From assembly GCA_022826645.1 (NCBI GenBank), contig JAJDUM010000083.1, positions 35,347 through 99,346 on the forward strand: 64,000 nt of DNA. The letters run 5' to 3'. Below, piece after piece: positions 19,578 through 28,991 of this stretch. A program made the translations under genes and the position numbers. The stretch is from Candidatus Poribacteria bacterium (GTDB taxonomy: Bacteria > Poribacteria > WGA-4E > PCPOR2b). Below the pieces are notes generated by a model. The model was given only the letters and a program-made list of their open reading frames with translations, ran no database searches and had not been told where the DNA came from. Within the stretch, counting starts at the first letter, position 1, and the number at the start of each line of letters is the position of its first letter.

Positions 19578-20582
19578 TCAAAGGATGAACCAATCGTGCA
19601 GTGTACTGCTATCCGTTGTCGGCTTTTGCAAATGTCTTCCTAACTGATTAATCCAATACATCCAGTAATCGTATGCATAGTCGATTACGGCTTCTGCCGC
19701 TTGATGAGTTTCCAAGTATTCAATCAACCACGCAAGAAGTTTCTCCTCAACTGCATCAGTAACTTCATTTGCTGTGATACACGCTTCGCAGAATTTCCGA
19801 ACTTTATCAAGGGTTACACAGAAATATCTTCCGCTATCGATAGCCAAGTTTACCACCATCCCGCATGTAATCTTTCCAGCTAGATCTTCCGACGATTCCA
19901 TGCTCGCAGCATATCGAAAGTCCTTCTCTTTTGCCATCAGGTAAAGCGGAAGCGTCTGAAGGTAATCCAATCGTAAGCCTAGATTTCGCAACATCCCGTC
20001 AGCAATTTGGACCTGACTGAGCTGTTCCATCGGTTGTCCTACTTCGGCCTTTGATTCGACGACAACGGTAACTTCACCTATAATCAGAGTCTCATCTATC
20101 ACAGCTGATAGGACATCTTCCTCGATTTGGCTTAGTAGCGGCATTTCCATCACCGCTTCCGGGTGTCCCCCAATCTGCACCATTCCCGTTTCGGCGATGG
20201 TCAATCGCGCACGCTGTCGGAGGTCTTGAGCATCCCGCTTTAATTTGGTTATCAATGTATTCCCGATCTGATAGAAGCGAATCATGTCGTTACAGCCTAA
20301 CAGGTGTTTTGCTCGAATGAGATCGAGTTTGCTGCCGTGCTCAAGTCCAAGATTAAGTCGAAGGACCACCTCCCTTGCAACCGTTCGCAGTTCGGAGCGT
20401 TTAGATATGTCAACCGGCTCCATAACTGAACGTTTGTTCATAATTGCAACGATCTGCCGATTGATCTCATCTATTCGTTCAATCGGGACATTCTCCTGTT
20501 CCCCAAGTTCGGACAATGCCCTGAACAGGAACAATCGTGGGTCGTGTTTGATAAGGGAGTCTGTATTTACCATTGATGACAT
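19578..20582 (-). CDS. Unknown protein resembling the C-terminal half of DUF6178
   Basis: A 334-residue soluble helical protein with no signal peptide. The segment AREVVLRLNLGLEHGSKLDL, followed by NDMIRFYQIGNTLITKLKRDAQ, resembles the C-terminal part of DUF6178 proteins ('YLSLGLE...L...FR.GYSL..RL'). The rest is helical without catalytic motifs that I recognise. It lies 33 bases after, and in a different frame from, the gene at 20615-21490, which resembles the N-terminal half of the same family. The family's function is not known. The match is from memory of family patterns, not a search. Confidence 0.6.
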   Translation of the reverse strand: MSSMVNTDSLIKHDPRLFLFRALSELGEQENVPIERIDEINRQIVAIMNKRSVMEPVDISKRSELRTVAREVVLRLNLGLEHGSKLDLIRAKHLLGCNDMIRFYQIGNTLITKLKRDAQDLRQRARLTIAETGMVQIGGHPEAVMEMPLLSQIEEDVLSAVIDETLIIGEVTVVVESKAEVGQPMEQLSQVQIADGMLRNLGLRLDYLQTLPLYLMAKEKDFRYAASMESSEDLAGKITCGMVVNLAIDSGRYFCVTLDKVRKFCEACITANEVTDAVEEKLLAWLIEYLETHQAAEAVIDYAYDYWMYWINQLGRHLQKPTTDSSTLHDWFIL

Positions 20583-20614
20583 TCCATGGGACGTGCGATA
20601 GTGCGCTGACGCGT

Positions 20615-21490
20615 TTATTCGTCTAGCTGGACATTATCAAGGTCAACTAACTTTTCTAAATCGTCTTCGGTGAGGCCATTTTTGGCAGATCTTTTGGCTG
20701 ATTGATTCTGGTCTAACTGAGTATTATTGAAATCTACCGACTTGCCTAAATCTTCTTCAGTTACTCCCCGTTCTCGATCTCGTTCCTCGATTCGAGTTTT
20801 GGCAGCTTCTCGCGTTGTCCGTGCTTTGCTTTCCCTAGCGTAACCATCTATGGCGGTCGCATCCTCCAGGAATATATATTCCATCAGGGATTGAAACAGA
20901 TCTCCATCTGCAGCGTAGAGCATCTCGATTAACAGTTGGGTATCTTCGGTGTCGCAACTTAAATCTTCCGGACTAACGAGAGCTTCCTCCACTAGAAACG
21001 CAGGGTATGGGATTACATTGGATTTGGAGGTGGCTAATTCAAGCCGATTCCAGAAAAATTCTCCGAGTAGGTGTGGATCAATGGAATGCAACATGTTTTC
21101 AAAAACTTCCTCTCCCGCGTGTAACATCTCCATCAGCCACGCTTCAAATCGCGTATCATCTAATTTGTCATCCTGATATGCAATCAGGTCCACAATATCT
21201 GAAAGCTGTTCAGAGGATGCCGCGGATAGAATACCCGCGGATTGCCCAGTTCCAAGATGGACGAGCGCCATCTGCATTACGTTCTCAGTCGGGCTGCGTT
21301 GAACCAGTTCCGTGCAATCAGGAACGAGGTAGTACAACTCCTCGCGGCTTTTCGCATCCGAAACCGTTTCAATGATTACCAGTTGCTCCTCCGTGGTATA
21401 CTGTTGGAATTGGATGGCCGCCTGTTTAGTATCCATTACAAGCAATGCTTTCGCTTCTGCCCGTGGATTACGAATCCTGATTTCTTTCAT
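20615..21490 (-). CDS. Unknown protein resembling the N-terminal half of DUF6178, with C-terminal repeats
   Basis: A 291-residue acidic helical protein. Residues 50-220 follow the DUF6178 N-terminal pattern: LYYLVPDCTELVQRSPTENV, ILSAASSEQLSDIVDLIAY, DDTRFEAWLMEMLHAGEE and LLIEMLYAADGDLFQSLMEY. In known members this part is joined to a C-terminal half in one polypeptide; here that half is a separate downstream gene. The C terminus has two copies of a degenerate ~17-residue unit, GVTEEDLGKSVDFNNTQLD and GLTEDDLEKLVDLDNVQLD, separated by a polar linker. No enzymatic motif is visible. Start ATG at 21490 has AGGGAGAATAGG upstream. Confidence 0.6.
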   Translation of the reverse strand: MKEIRIRNPRAEAKALLVMDTKQAAIQFQQYTTEEQLVIIETVSDAKSREELYYLVPDCTELVQRSPTENVMQMALVHLGTGQSAGILSAASSEQLSDIVDLIAYQDDKLDDTRFEAWLMEMLHAGEEVFENMLHSIDPHLLGEFFWNRLELATSKSNVIPYPAFLVEEALVSPEDLSCDTEDTQLLIEMLYAADGDLFQSLMEYIFLEDATAIDGYARESKARTTREAAKTRIEERDRERGVTEEDLGKSVDFNNTQLDQNQSAKRSAKNGLTEDDLEKLVDLDNVQLDE

Positions 21491-21840
21491 CCTATTCTCC
21501 CTAGTTTTGGTTGGACCTATCCGTTAGGAAAAATCAGTCGTCTGGAAAAGCGCATTATGTTATCATAATGCCTTATTGGATTGCAAAAAAATCTCAATGG
21601 AAACCTCGGTTCTTCCAATCTACTCGTGGTGAGCGGAAGGATTCGTTGGTTGGCACCACATACTGATCGGTTTCGAATGCCCATCACGGTTCGTGATTTT
21701 AGGGAACCTCCGGGCGAATTTGACAAAAAATATTTACACTTAAAGATCCCCTTGCACGTCAAACAACAATATGCTGTGTTTCATGAACCCAATCTCTATT
21801 TTGGTGTGTTCAAATAAGAGATTGTGGGATATTAAGAACT

Positions 21841-21873
21841 GGTTCATCCTTAAAAAAATTGGTTTTAAGGAAC
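21841..21873. repeat. Imperfect hairpin upstream of htpX-like gene
   Basis: GTTC-ATC-CTTAAAA pairs with TTTTAAGGAAC around a short loop, with a 3-base bulge. It lies about 65 bases ahead of the start of the protease gene and may be a regulatory hairpin or a relic repeat. Confidence 0.3.
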
Positions 21874-21937
21874 AGAGTGGGTAGGCTGCCCATTATATCT
21901 TATATACAGTTAAAATTATCACAGGAGGTCTCTCAAA

Positions 21938-22783
21938 ATGAATACTCTCAAAACTGGCATACTCTTGATCGCGTTGACAGCGCTGCTAATGTTCATTGGC
22001 AACATATTAGGTGGTGAGGTCGGGATGGCAATCGCCCTGATCTTGGCAGCGATTATGAATTTCGGCTCCTATTGGTTCAGTGATAAGATTGTTTTGTCAA
22101 TGTACAGAGCACAGGAGGCTAGTCCTAATAGCGAATTATATCAGATCGTCAAACAACAGACAGAAAAATCAGGTCTGCCGATGCCGCAGGTCTACACAAT
22201 TCCGACAGATATGCCAAACGCGTTTGCGACAGGCAGAAGCCCAAGCCACGCGGCGGTTGCTGCAACGGACGGGATTATGCGAATTCTATCGCGTGATGAG
22301 TTGGCGGGTGTGATTGGGCATGAGCTAGCGCACATCAGGCACCGGGACATTTTGATTAGTAGCATCGTTGCCACGATTGCGGGGGCAATCATGCTGATTG
22401 CGAACATGGCACAGTGGGCAGCGTTATTTGGTGGTTTTAGTGGAAATGACGACGAAGATGGCGGTGGAATCATCGGATGGCTGTTCCTGATTATCGTTGC
22501 CCCGATTGCGGCAATGATTATTCAATTCGCAATCTCTCGTTCCCGCGAATACGCGGCTGACCGTGGTGGCGCAGAAATCTGCGGAGATCCAATGGCATTG
22601 GCAAATGCCCTTCGCCGGCTTGAACGCGGTGTTGAAATGCATCCGACGCGCACGAATGCGGCGACATCGCATCTCTTCATCGTGAACCCCTTGCGCGGTG
22701 GGATAGCGGGCCTCTTCAGCACCCACCCACCAATGGATGAACGTGTCCGTCGTCTGGAAGAATTAGCGGGTTACCGCCGATAG
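21938..22783 (+). CDS. htpX: HtpX-like membrane zinc metalloprotease (peptidase M48)
   Basis: A 281-residue inner-membrane protease of the HtpX family, which degrades misfolded membrane proteins. Two N-terminal transmembrane helices are followed by the zinc-binding HExxH motif in GVIGHELAHIRHRD (first His about 128), two more hydrophobic segments (about 140-195) with an acidic glycine loop between, and the third zinc ligand Glu in SRSREYAADRGGAEICGDP. The C-terminal STHPPMDERVRRLEEL is also typical. A strong AGGAGG ribosome-binding site precedes the ATG. It lies between a DUF6178-like pair and a broken SnoaL-like gene; no functional link is evident. Confidence 0.9.
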   Translation: MNTLKTGILLIALTALLMFIGNILGGEVGMAIALILAAIMNFGSYWFSDKIVLSMYRAQEASPNSELYQIVKQQTEKSGLPMPQVYTIPTDMPNAFATGRSPSHAAVAATDGIMRILSRDELAGVIGHELAHIRHRDILISSIVATIAGAIMLIANMAQWAALFGGFSGNDDEDGGGIIGWLFLIIVAPIAAMIIQFAISRSREYAADRGGAEICGDPMALANALRRLERGVEMHPTRTNAATSHLFIVNPLRGGIAGLFSTHPPMDERVRRLEELAGYRR

Positions 22784-22912
22784 GTTCAGAACGCCACTTT
22801 GTTCAAAAACACCCTCATTTTATGGGACAGGTGCTATGGAAACCGAAGCGGCCGAGCACTTATCCCCTCTGGCACGTCTTTTGGTAGAACCGTTTTCTAT
22901 CTGCTTTTTTCT

Positions 22913-23746
22913 TCACTGTGGTGTCGCTTTATCGTACCACTCAAGAATGCGCCATTCATCTTCTCGAAGTTCCAGGATAAAAATCATACGTCCTGACGGA
23001 TGCGATGATTCTCCTGAGTCCCGTTGCACGAATGTCATTTCGTAGTCAAAGTCGACTATAGCAAGTGTCTCATTCAAGAACTCGACATCTCCATGTTGAG
23101 AGAGGTCCAAATCGATGTGCTCGTTGTTATTGAACACGTTCAATGTCCCCTCGCGTTCCTGAGAGCCTCCCCGAAATACGATATCATCGTCCGGATTATC
23201 GGGTGTGCCCAAATCACTGATATAGAAAAAGTCGTCTTCCCATATCCCTGCCATATATCATTCAATATTATAATTTTCAAGCCCACTTTTCCACTGCTCC
23301 CAGATAACGGACTCTATCCGCGATTTTTCTCGATTGTAATTGATCTGATCATCCGTCGCATCATCTTCTGTACTCGGCTCTTCTTGTGCTGTTTCCTCAA
23401 TAATATTCTCCTGCTCAAGGGACAGTGAAAGCCAAGCAGAAAAATCCTTAATTTCTTCGTCGCTGCTCTCAGCAGTAGGTACTCTCTCCGGAATAGGAAG
23501 TGTTTCTATCTGGAAGGGTTCAATGTTTGTCTCCTCTTGTGGCGGCGTCGCGATCGGTCTAGGAGCACGCTTGACAAAACGAGACTTACTAATTCGTCGG
23601 GCATCTGGCTTGACGATTTGTACCTCCCTTTCGATGTCAGGTGACTGGCGCGTCAGCACTTCAAACGCGATGAATCCGGCAGCGAATCCAATGACAAGGA
23701 TCGCAACGATACCGACCGTTATCTTCGTGTTCGTTACCAGCCCCAT
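22913..23746 (-). pseudogene. Membrane-anchored SnoaL/NTF2-like protein interrupted by an in-frame TGA
   Basis: Read through, this is one 278-codon frame. The upstream part (23746-23258) has an N-terminal transmembrane anchor at about residues 8-30, a Pro/Glu-rich linker, and the first helix of an NTF2-like domain (VIWEQWKSGLENYNIE). It ends at TGA (23258-23260). The downstream part (to 22913) continues in the same frame two codons later with GIWEDDFFYISDLG and ends FILELREDEWRILEWYDK, the usual end of SnoaL/DUF4440-type domains. The stop therefore cuts a single domain after its first helix. TGA is a normal stop elsewhere in the window (nuoA, the HAD gene). A nonsense mutation or sequence error is the simplest reading; re-initiation at the ATG at 23254 would give a 113-residue fragment. 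Confidence 0.65.
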
Positions 23747-24012
23747 TATCCTAATACCTCCTGAGGTTGATTATATTGAGATCCGATCTCTTATCCAGTG
23801 AGCCGTGACATAATCTGACATCGCTGTGTTAGTTTAGCTATACTTCTCCGTTGGCATAGCGTCCTATTCTATTTGTTTGCCCGCATGGTTCAATCCTTCG
23901 GGTAAATTTTCGTGGAAATCCTTGAATTGTAGGGAGAACCGCTTAGCTTGTAAGAAAAAAAGGCGCAGGATATACGGGGAAGTGGCGGAAGATTATTGCA
24001 CCTACACTGGAC
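23747..24012. other. Intergenic stretch, no gene seen
   Basis: Between the broken SnoaL-like gene and the hairpin near 24013 I see no convincing coding sequence, RNA gene or repeat. A short minus-strand frame here runs into the solute-binding protein gene and lacks a ribosome-binding site. Confidence 0.5.
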
Positions 24013-24042
24013 AAAAACTCGCTCTCTGTAGCGCGGTTTTTT
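24013..24042 (-). terminator. Hairpin terminator after the solute-binding protein gene
   Basis: AAAAACTCGC and GCGCGGTTTTTT pair imperfectly around TCTCTGTA. On both strands the hairpin ends in a T run, so it could act in both directions. It lies about 20 bases after the stop at 24063. Its core resembles the hairpin at 5061-5075. Confidence 0.5.
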
Positions 24043-24062
24043 AACATGAACTTTCGCTTTTT

Positions 24063-25136
24063 TCACTGTGCCGTAACTTCCCGCCATCGTTCAACCAATC
24101 TCTGTCGGTGGTTTGCCGCCCAGATAGGATCGAACTGAATCAACTTCACCTTATCGGCGGTGATCGCCCCTTCAGCGACTTGGGCGTTCGGATTCAAGGG
24201 AGTTCGAAACCACTTCTGCATAAGGTTCTGTGCGCGCACCGAGAGTGCCCAGTCCATGAATTGTTTGGCAGCAATTTGGTTAGGTCCTCCTTTGACAAGC
24301 GCCATCGCGCCGATCTCGAACCCCGTTCCTTCTTTCGGAAAACTTAGCGCTACGGGATACCCCTTGGCAGGTCCTTTCTTGATAATATCGTGCGAAAAAG
24401 CAATTCCTACAGCGACCTCACCGAAACCTACCTGTGTCACGCACGCCGATCCTGACCTGTTGTAGTGGTGGACATTTTGGTCTAATCTTGCAATATAATC
24501 GAAACCCGCGTCCTCACCCATCATCTGCACAATCGCAGCGAGCAATGTATTAGCCGTGCCTGATGTATAGGCATAAGCAACGCTAATCTCACCTTTTAGC
24601 TCGGGTTTTAGTAGGTCATGCCAAGAGGTAGGCGGCGGAATGCCTTTGCGTTCCAGAATCTCTGTGTTGGATGCAAAACCGATTGCGCCGAAGTAGAAGC
24701 CGGTCCAGTGGTGCGCTTCGTCGAATGTGCCGGAGGGCAACAGAAAATTAGTGTGCGGTGCATAAGGGTCGAGCAACCCTTCGTGTTTGGCTACGATAAA
24801 CTCTGGGGATGGTCCCCCAAACCAGAGCCCGACTTGCGGATTCTTTTGCTCACTTCTAATCCGTACCAACACTTCGCCTGCGGATAGGCGCACCCAGTGG
24901 ACCTGAATTCCGCTCTCTTTCTCAAAAGCTCGGATATAGATCTTTGCTTCATTAGTGTCGAGAGCCGTGTAAAGATGAAGTGCCGCACCGCTACTTTCCG
25001 CAGCAGTTGCCTTCGATGTCCGTGGTCTCGGTTCGTTGGCTAATGTTTCCCAACACCCCAGCCAAAAGGCAACAGCGACGCAGCCGAGGAACACACCTAA
25101 GAGTCCTAGTCCGCGCATAATAACCTTCCATGCCAT
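24063..25136 (-). CDS. ABC transporter extracellular substrate-binding protein (Fe3+/spermidine type)
   Basis: A 357-residue exported solute-binding protein of the family-1 / ferric-iron FbpA-like class. An N-terminal hydrophobic segment at about 8-28 (LGLLGVFLGCVAVAFWLGC) serves as signal; Cys at its end may be a lipid-attachment site. The mature part starts ALHLYTALDTNEAKIYIRAF, the usual 'vvYta.d......i..Fek.tGi' opening, and has TSWHDLLKPELKGEISVAYA and SFPKEGTGFEIGAMALVKGG, typical of this class. No permease or ATPase gene is adjacent, so the rest of the transporter must be elsewhere. It begins 21 bases after the proS stop and is likely in the same transcript. Substrate unknown. Confidence 0.85.
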   Translation of the reverse strand: MAWKVIMRGLGLLGVFLGCVAVAFWLGCWETLANEPRPRTSKATAAESSGAALHLYTALDTNEAKIYIRAFEKESGIQVHWVRLSAGEVLVRIRSEQKNPQVGLWFGGPSPEFIVAKHEGLLDPYAPHTNFLLPSGTFDEAHHWTGFYFGAIGFASNTEILERKGIPPPTSWHDLLKPELKGEISVAYAYTSGTANTLLAAIVQMMGEDAGFDYIARLDQNVHHYNRSGSACVTQVGFGEVAVGIAFSHDIIKKGPAKGYPVALSFPKEGTGFEIGAMALVKGGPNQIAAKQFMDWALSVRAQNLMQKWFRTPLNPNAQVAEGAITADKVKLIQFDPIWAANHRQRLVERWREVTAQ

Positions 25137-25157
25137 AGGCGATTTAGGCGTACGGTT

Positions 25158-26591
25158 CTAATAAGCTCGCGCAAAAATAGCGACTTCCTCCGCGGATTCG
25201 CCGCACACGATGCAAGTACCATTGCCACCCGGTTGATCCGAGGGGATGCAGCGTGTTGTCGCTTTAATATCGTCCTTGACCTTATCCTCACACGCTATGG
25301 CTCCACACCACCAAGCGCGAGCGAAGCCTTGGGTTGCTGCCTCCCGAAACGAATCATAGTCGGACGGCTCCGATGTATTCGCATCGCGGAACTCGGTGGC
25401 GCGCGTTAGCAAATTATTCTGGATATCTTTGAGTGTATCGGAGACCACATCAGCTAACCCTTCCAATGGAACAAACGATTTGCCTTCACGGCCCGGCACA
25501 TCGCGGCGAGCAAGCACTACTTGGTTTTTTGCAATATCTCTGGGACCAATCTCTATCCGTAACGGCACCCCCTTCAATTCCCACTCGTTGAATTTCCAGC
25601 CCGGAGAGTATTCGTCACGCGCATCCACCTTTACTCGTACATCCTGCCCCAACATGGCTTCGATCTTTTCGATCGCTTCCATGACCATACCTCGTTCGCC
25701 GTCCTTTCGATAAATCGGCACGATCACCACCTGAGTGGGTGCCAGGCGTGGCGGCAAGACCAGTCCTTGATCGTCACCGTGTGCCATGATAATCGCCCCA
25801 ACCATCCGTGTACTCACACCCCAACTGGTCGTCCAGCAGTATTGCTGGGTTCCATTCGCATCCTGATATTGAATATCGAAGGCTTTAGCAAAGTTTTGTC
25901 CGAGGTTGTGCGAAGTGCCTGACTGTAACGCCCGGCGATCACCCATCATGGCTTCGATGCTATACGAAGCGTCCGCGCCCGGAAACTTTTCGGTCTCGCT
26001 CTTACGACCGGGAATGACCGGGATGGCGGCATCGTTCACAGCGAAATCGGTATATACATCCAACATTCGCAATGTTTCTTCCTGCGCTTCCTCCGCTGTG
26101 GCGTGGGCGGTGTGCCCTTCCTGCCAGAGAAATTCCATCGTGCGGAGAAATAGGCGGGTGCGTAATTCCCAGCGTACCACGTTTGCCCATTGGTTTATCA
26201 ATACCGGCAGATCTCGGTAAGATTGAATCCATTGGCTGTACATGTATCCGATGACCGTTTCCGAGGTAGGCCGTACTACCAGCGGGTCTTCCAGTTCCTT
26301 GCCGCCTCCATGTGTGACAACTGCTAATTCCGGCGCAAAACCTTCGACGTGCTGCGCTTCCTTCTCAATGAAGCTCATCGGCACAAAGAGCGGGAAATAC
26401 GCGTTTTCATGTCCCGTCTCCTTAAAGCGCCGATCCAGCCCCGCTTTCACATTCTCCCACAGTTCATAACCGTAGGGGCGAATGACCATACAGCCACGCA
26501 CCGGGGCGTAGTCCGCTAGTTCCGCCTTCCGAATCACCTCCGTGTACCACTCCGAATAATCCTCACCGCGAGCTGTAATTTTGTCTCTCAT
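25158..26591 (-). CDS. proS: Prolyl-tRNA synthetase, archaeal/eukaryotic type
   Basis: A 477-residue class II aminoacyl-tRNA synthetase that attaches proline to its tRNA. Class II motif 2 is seen in WANVVRWELRTRLFLRTMEFLWQEGHTAHAT and motif 3 near MVGAIIMAHGDDQGLVLPPR. There is no ~180-residue editing insertion between motifs 2 and 3, and the C terminus has the extra zinc-like domain with CIVCGESAEE and a terminal ARAY. Those traits mark the archaeal/eukaryotic ProS form rather than the longer common bacterial form. It is first in a short run with the solute-binding protein. Confidence 0.93.
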   Translation of the reverse strand: MRDKITARGEDYSEWYTEVIRKAELADYAPVRGCMVIRPYGYELWENVKAGLDRRFKETGHENAYFPLFVPMSFIEKEAQHVEGFAPELAVVTHGGGKELEDPLVVRPTSETVIGYMYSQWIQSYRDLPVLINQWANVVRWELRTRLFLRTMEFLWQEGHTAHATAEEAQEETLRMLDVYTDFAVNDAAIPVIPGRKSETEKFPGADASYSIEAMMGDRRALQSGTSHNLGQNFAKAFDIQYQDANGTQQYCWTTSWGVSTRMVGAIIMAHGDDQGLVLPPRLAPTQVVIVPIYRKDGERGMVMEAIEKIEAMLGQDVRVKVDARDEYSPGWKFNEWELKGVPLRIEIGPRDIAKNQVVLARRDVPGREGKSFVPLEGLADVVSDTLKDIQNNLLTRATEFRDANTSEPSDYDSFREAATQGFARAWWCGAIACEDKVKDDIKATTRCIPSDQPGGNGTCIVCGESAEEVAIFARAY

Positions 26592-26721
26592 CTTTGAATC
26601 TGCTCCTCTTCAATTGGTAGAATATCATTTCTTATCTGACATAGATTGTAGGATGTTCCAGTCCAATTGCCGCTAGTCTGATCTCCAAAACTCTCCGTAT
26701 TAAACTGAGATTGTGCCTCTC

Positions 26722-27693
26722 TCACCTCTGTCCTATGCTCACCTCTGGAGTGTCTATTTCCCGGAAAGGGTGCTGAACCTGAAAGCCGGTTCTATATGTT
26801 TCACGGAAATGTTCTAGCCGCCTGATTGTCATTTCAGCGAAGATCGGGTCTATGTCAGAGGTATAGCAGATGCGCTTCAGTCTTTCGCAAGCAATTAACG
26901 TTGTTCCTGAGTGTGAAAAGAAGTCCACGACTAAATCGCCCTCACGGCTACCGGTCCCCACTATCCGTTCAGTTGCTTTCAGCGGCTTCTGGGCATAAGC
27001 GCCGGGGACATTTTCCTCCATCCGATAAAAGACCTGCTGAATATCAACCCACACGTTGCCGGGTCTGATAGTATCGGATCGACTCCGCTCCAGGTTTTCC
27101 ACTCGTTCGCCGCGGACTGTTTTGTAATAACCGCGTAAAATTTTAGGTATATCCGTATAAACAACTGCAAAGTCGGGATTGCCCTTCGTATAGTAGAGCA
27201 GCTCCTGTCTCACCGCCATCCAGTTTTTCTGAGTACCATACCCCCGCTGATTCCGCATTGTGATGAAACTTCTCGCTTCTAAGCCCTCAAAGTCCCGCAT
27301 CATGAGCATGAAATCGGGTAGAGGTTGGAAGTTGTCCTTCTGATCGGCACCCAACCACGCGTAGAAGTGAGCGTCTTCATCTAATATCTCAATCGTATTC
27401 CCCACCCAATCGCGAGAAAACCCCATATATTCAGCTAAGTTTAGCTTACTTAAATTTTGGGTGGTTTTATTTCCGACACTCACATTATAAGGTGGGTCGT
27501 TCACGGCTACTTTTGCCTTGTCGCGTCCAACTATCTTTGATACTGCATTTGGACTGGTTGCATCCAACACACCGACTCTATGTCCTCGTACCGGATCCTG
27601 CCAAACCTCGCCGGGCTTAAGCCGACAGTGGGGAAGTAGCTTCTTCCGGAGTTCGATATCGGAATCAAGTCTTGTTAAGGATTCGGTCGCCAT
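26722..27693 (-). CDS. Orphan DNA methyltransferase, beta-type N4-cytosine/N6-adenine
   Basis: A 323-residue DNA methyltransferase. The catalytic motif IV is NDPPYN at about 65-70 and the AdoMet-binding motif I comes late, as DFFSHSGTT at about 257-265, which is the motif order of beta-class enzymes (IV, target-recognition region, I). N4-cytosine and N6-adenine activity cannot be separated from the motif alone. In motif I the usual F-x-G-x-G has Ser-His in the middle. No restriction endonuclease lies beside it; the upstream neighbours are serpins, so it is an orphan or solitary methyltransferase. It begins 32 bases after the stop of the intact serpin and may share its transcript. Confidence 0.85.
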   Translation of the reverse strand: MATESLTRLDSDIELRKKLLPHCRLKPGEVWQDPVRGHRVGVLDATSPNAVSKIVGRDKAKVAVNDPPYNVSVGNKTTQNLSKLNLAEYMGFSRDWVGNTIEILDEDAHFYAWLGADQKDNFQPLPDFMLMMRDFEGLEARSFITMRNQRGYGTQKNWMAVRQELLYYTKGNPDFAVVYTDIPKILRGYYKTVRGERVENLERSRSDTIRPGNVWVDIQQVFYRMEENVPGAYAQKPLKATERIVGTGSREGDLVVDFFSHSGTTLIACERLKRICYTSDIDPIFAEMTIRRLEHFRETYRTGFQVQHPFREIDTPEVSIGQR

Positions 27694-27725
27694 ACCTATC
27701 CATCAGTGGTGGAGTTGCCCGAAAA

Positions 27726-28940
27726 TCACATCGGTTCTGTGACGGTTCCCATGAACAGTATCGTCTCCGTCTCGGCATCATAGATAGTAAAAAAGAAGGG
27801 ACGATCAACCCGAAAGGCCGGAGGTAAAGACTTCACTCCCACGACAGCCGTAACAGCGGCAGCTTCTGTCCCCTCTTCGTTCACTTCTACGAAGGTCTTA
27901 TGTCGGACCTCACTGATAAAAAGGTTGGGACCCATACCGCTAAAATCGGCACCGCCACCAAACGCAATTTCCATCCCTAATGCTTCCAGGGTATCGTTCA
28001 AGTTTGCTTCGTATTCTAGTTTGAAACGGGGAAGCACCATTTCCTGCTGCCTATCCTGAAACTGCGACAACCAATCCTCCCAATTTGCCTCATTAAGGTT
28101 TCTCATGAACTTGTTAAGATTGGAATTGCGGTCAGGCAGGAAAATGTACATACTCATCTGCCCGTCGCCATACGGTAAACTCGTTGCTTCAAAATTCTCG
28201 CCGCGGAAGTATGGGTACTCTCCCTCTCGACGCATCATCTGTACCTGCTTCTCACTTCCATTCGACAGATGAAAAATTCCCTGCCGCGTCCTAGAGGGAT
28301 TGAATTCGTCCTGCCAGTTCCCCTTAAAATAGATAGCGTTAATCAGAAAGAGCAGTGTCTGCGGATTAATCCTGTCGACGATTTTCTCAATCTTGCCGTT
28401 CGTGTTTGTATCAACCCACTCGTTCATGATTTCTGTCGCTTGCGACGCACTAAAATCAAGTGCAGCCACCTCCGCTCCAAAAAATGAGCGATTCCGTTCT
28501 AAGAAGTCGGGATTGAATGTAATCCCCTGGCGGTACCAGATGGAGTTTGCGATCGAGATTTCAACTTTGGGGTCAGGGTTCTCCAGGCTTTCTCGCAATG
28601 CTTTGTTGGAGTGGTTAATCGTTGATAGATCTAACGCATCTATCCCCAGAACTTCCGCCATGGCACGCTCTGTTTCTCCAACCGCGCCGTTATAGGTCAT
28701 GGTCAACGCAATTGATATACTCAACGGAGAAATGAAGATATTCCCTCCGGGTTCTCGTTCCCGGAGATCCTGGAGCAGCTTGAATCCAAATCTTGTGTTG
28801 GCGGACGCAACGCTTGAAACATCGGGGTCCTCGATAGGTTCTAATGCATCGCCGACAATGGTCCTTACAAAATTAATGTCGAAACATCCGAATAGACATA
28901 CCAAAACTATGCCCATTATACCAACCCGATAATTTTTCAT
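27726..28940 (-). CDS. Serpin, inhibitory type, lipoprotein
   Basis: A 404-residue serine-protease inhibitor. The N terminus is a lipoprotein signal ending in a lipobox (CLFGC), so it is likely anchored on the outer face of a membrane. Serpin signatures are NIFISPLSISIALTMTYNGA, FLINAIYFKGNWQDEF and the reactive-loop hinge EEGTEAAAVTAVV (about 355-367), whose small residues indicate an inhibitory serpin able to insert its loop. The protein ends RPFFFTIYDAETETILFMG as expected. P1 by spacing from the hinge falls at about residues 370-372 (Lys-Ser-Leu), but exact P1 is uncertain. It is second in a tandem pair; the upstream copy is broken. Target protease unknown. Confidence 0.93.
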   Translation of the reverse strand: MKNYRVGIMGIVLVCLFGCFDINFVRTIVGDALEPIEDPDVSSVASANTRFGFKLLQDLREREPGGNIFISPLSISIALTMTYNGAVGETERAMAEVLGIDALDLSTINHSNKALRESLENPDPKVEISIANSIWYRQGITFNPDFLERNRSFFGAEVAALDFSASQATEIMNEWVDTNTNGKIEKIVDRINPQTLLFLINAIYFKGNWQDEFNPSRTRQGIFHLSNGSEKQVQMMRREGEYPYFRGENFEATSLPYGDGQMSMYIFLPDRNSNLNKFMRNLNEANWEDWLSQFQDRQQEMVLPRFKLEYEANLNDTLEALGMEIAFGGGADFSGMGPNLFISEVRHKTFVEVNEEGTEAAAVTAVVGVKSLPPAFRVDRPFFFTIYDAETETILFMGTVTEPM

Positions 28941-28991
28941 GTCGTCTCCTCAGGCAATGTCCTCTATAATTTAGTGACGAAATCCGTCTAC

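Noticed and set aside
21517..21817. Small frames on both strands upstream of the htpX-like gene (81 and 78 residues)
   Set aside because: They overlap each other, lack ribosome-binding sites and show no recognisable pattern.
22913..23746. General recoding of TGA as a sense codon
   Set aside because: nuoA and the HAD gene end properly at TGA, so TGA works as stop in this genome.
23890..24087. 65-residue minus-strand frame next to the solute-binding protein
   Set aside because: Overlaps the end of the real gene in another frame and runs through the terminator hairpin.
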